DNA from: Nocardioides sp. Soil797
GTDB lineage: Bacteria > Actinomycetota > Actinomycetes > Propionibacteriales > Nocardioidaceae
Assembly (NCBI GenBank): GCA_001429555.1
Contig: LMSR01000015.1
Location: forward strand, 171,969-235,968
Direction: 5' to 3'
Length of the DNA stretch: 64,000 nucleotides
Shown here: positions 63,245-64,000 of the stretch, piece after piece
Layout: every line of letters starts with the position of its first letter
Numbering within the stretch: the stretch's first letter is position 1
The notes under the pieces: generated by a model
Database searches by the model: none
What the model was told of the DNA's origin: nothing
Seen by the model: only the letters and a program-made list of their open reading frames with translations
Position numbers and translations under genes: made by a program

Positions 63245-64000
63245 TCAGATGACTGAAGGCTCAACGTTACCGGCTTCACGGATTCCGCGTGCGGTGTCCA
63301 CCTTCATCAGCAGGATTCCACCGATCACGAAGAAGGCGATCAGCGCGAAGATCGCCGGACGGTAGGAGTCGGTGAGCTGGTAGACCACACCGAAGGTGAG
63401 CGTGCCGAACCACGACGTACCCCGGTCCATCGCGTGGTAGAAGCTGAAGAACTCACCTTCGCGCCCCCGCGGGATGAGGAGTGAGAAGTAGGAGCGAGCC
63501 AGCGCCTGGGTGCCACCGAGCACGATGCCGATGGCGAAGCCCATCAGCAGGAACGGCACGATCTGCTCCTTGGGGAGAACCAGCGCGACCGTCACGATCA
63601 GCATCCAGATGAGCAGCCCGACCAGGATCACCTGCTTGGCGCCGAATCGCTCCGCTGCCCGGCCGAAGACGAGCGCGCCGACGAACGCAACGAACTGGAC
63701 CATCAGGATCGTGCCGATCAGCACCGACGTTCCGAACCCGAGCTGCTCGGCTCCGTAGATCGACGAGGAGGCGATCACCGTCTGGATGCCGTCGTTGAAG
63801 AACAGGTATGCCGCCAGGAAGGTCAGCGCCATCGGATAGTTCTTCATGTCCTTGAGCGTGGCCCACAGTTGGCCGAAGCTCTGCGAGACCAGCCCGCCCT
63901 GCTCGGTGACCACGTGTGTGGGTGGATGGTTCTGCAGGCGCAGGTAGGGGATGAACGTGAACGCTGCCCACCAGATGGCCGCCGAGAGCATCGAGAGGCG
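63245..64000 (-). CDS. MFS transporter, C-terminal part (cut by window edge)
   Basis: At least 251 residues of the C-terminal half of a major-facilitator protein, with about seven helices visible. The layout SFGQLWATLKDMKNYPMALTFLAAYLFFNDGIQTVIASSSIYG resembles the Atg22/UMF1 family. The frame stays open to the right edge, so ATG 63991 is internal and the true start is outside. Substrate unknown. Confidence 0.8.
   Translation of the reverse strand, partial: RLSMLSAAIWWAAFTFIPYLRLQNHPPTHVVTEQGGLVSQSFGQLWATLKDMKNYPMALTFLAAYLFFNDGIQTVIASSSIYGAEQLGFGTSVLIGTILMVQFVAFVGALVFGRAAERFGAKQVILVGLLIWMLIVTVALVLPKEQIVPFLLMGFAIGIVLGGTQALARSYFSLLIPRGREGEFFSFYHAMDRGTSWFGTLTFGVVYQLTDSYRPAIFALIAFFVIGGILLMKVDTARGIREAGNVEPSVI

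Overview
The window is about 64 kb of very GC-rich chromosomal DNA from an actinobacterium. Markers for this are the Pup-proteasome genes, the mycothiol ligase mshC, rbpA, DUF3090 and SCO1664-type proteins, a polyprenol-phosphate-mannose synthase beside lnt, and GTG/TTG starts. Gene content and style suggest the Propionibacteriales, probably a relative of Nocardioides; this placement is inference. About 64 protein genes are supported, two of them cut by the window edges, plus one tRNA-Leu(GAG). I see no rRNA, CRISPR array, prophage or transposase, so this is core chromosome with small accessory patches.

Layout. 0-8 kb: galK and guaB1 (divergent), a secreted lytic transglycosylase, a nucleosidase-like protein, a LysR effector domain without HTH, an M23 peptidase, an unlisted 36-residue membrane microprotein, a flavin/F420-binding protein, and ferritin with two IdeR-like boxes. 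8-16.3 kb: a sensor kinase/NarL-type regulator pair next to two ABC systems with FtsX-like permeases. 16.5-25.6 kb: tRNA-Leu, an M20 peptidase, DUF5703, an aldo/keto reductase, uppP, corA, and the run phosphatase-DUF3090-SCO1664-mshC with PAC2 opposite. 25.8-33 kb: cobalamin-dependent metH, a small membrane protein, a HAD phosphatase, a RecB-like nuclease and a site-2 protease.

33-46 kb is the pupylation-proteasome locus: trmI, arc/mpa, dop, pup, prcB, prcA, pafA, an FKBP lipoprotein, pafB, pafC, tatA, tatC. PafA attaches Pup, Dop removes it, Arc unfolds pupylated proteins into the PrcAB core, and PafBC is a WYL-type regulator pair. 46-53.7 kb: dagK, helY, DUF3054, a 5'-3' exonuclease, an Lrp regulator, a VOC protein and an AbiEi/DUF559 protein. 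54-59.4 kb: lysine catabolism by aminomutases (kamA opposite kdd-kamD-kamE-kal), with no kce gene in view. 59.8-64 kb: lnt, ppm, fxsA, rbpA, and a truncated MFS transporter.

Two themes recur. First, 21 genes have a TANNNT -10-like hexamer ending 6-8 bases before the start codon, the signature of leaderless transcripts, and I used this to choose many starts. Second, large perfect or near-perfect inverted repeats of unrelated sequence mark several gene ends, and one 76-bp repeat occurs twice in opposite orientation around 50.2 and 53.9 kb.
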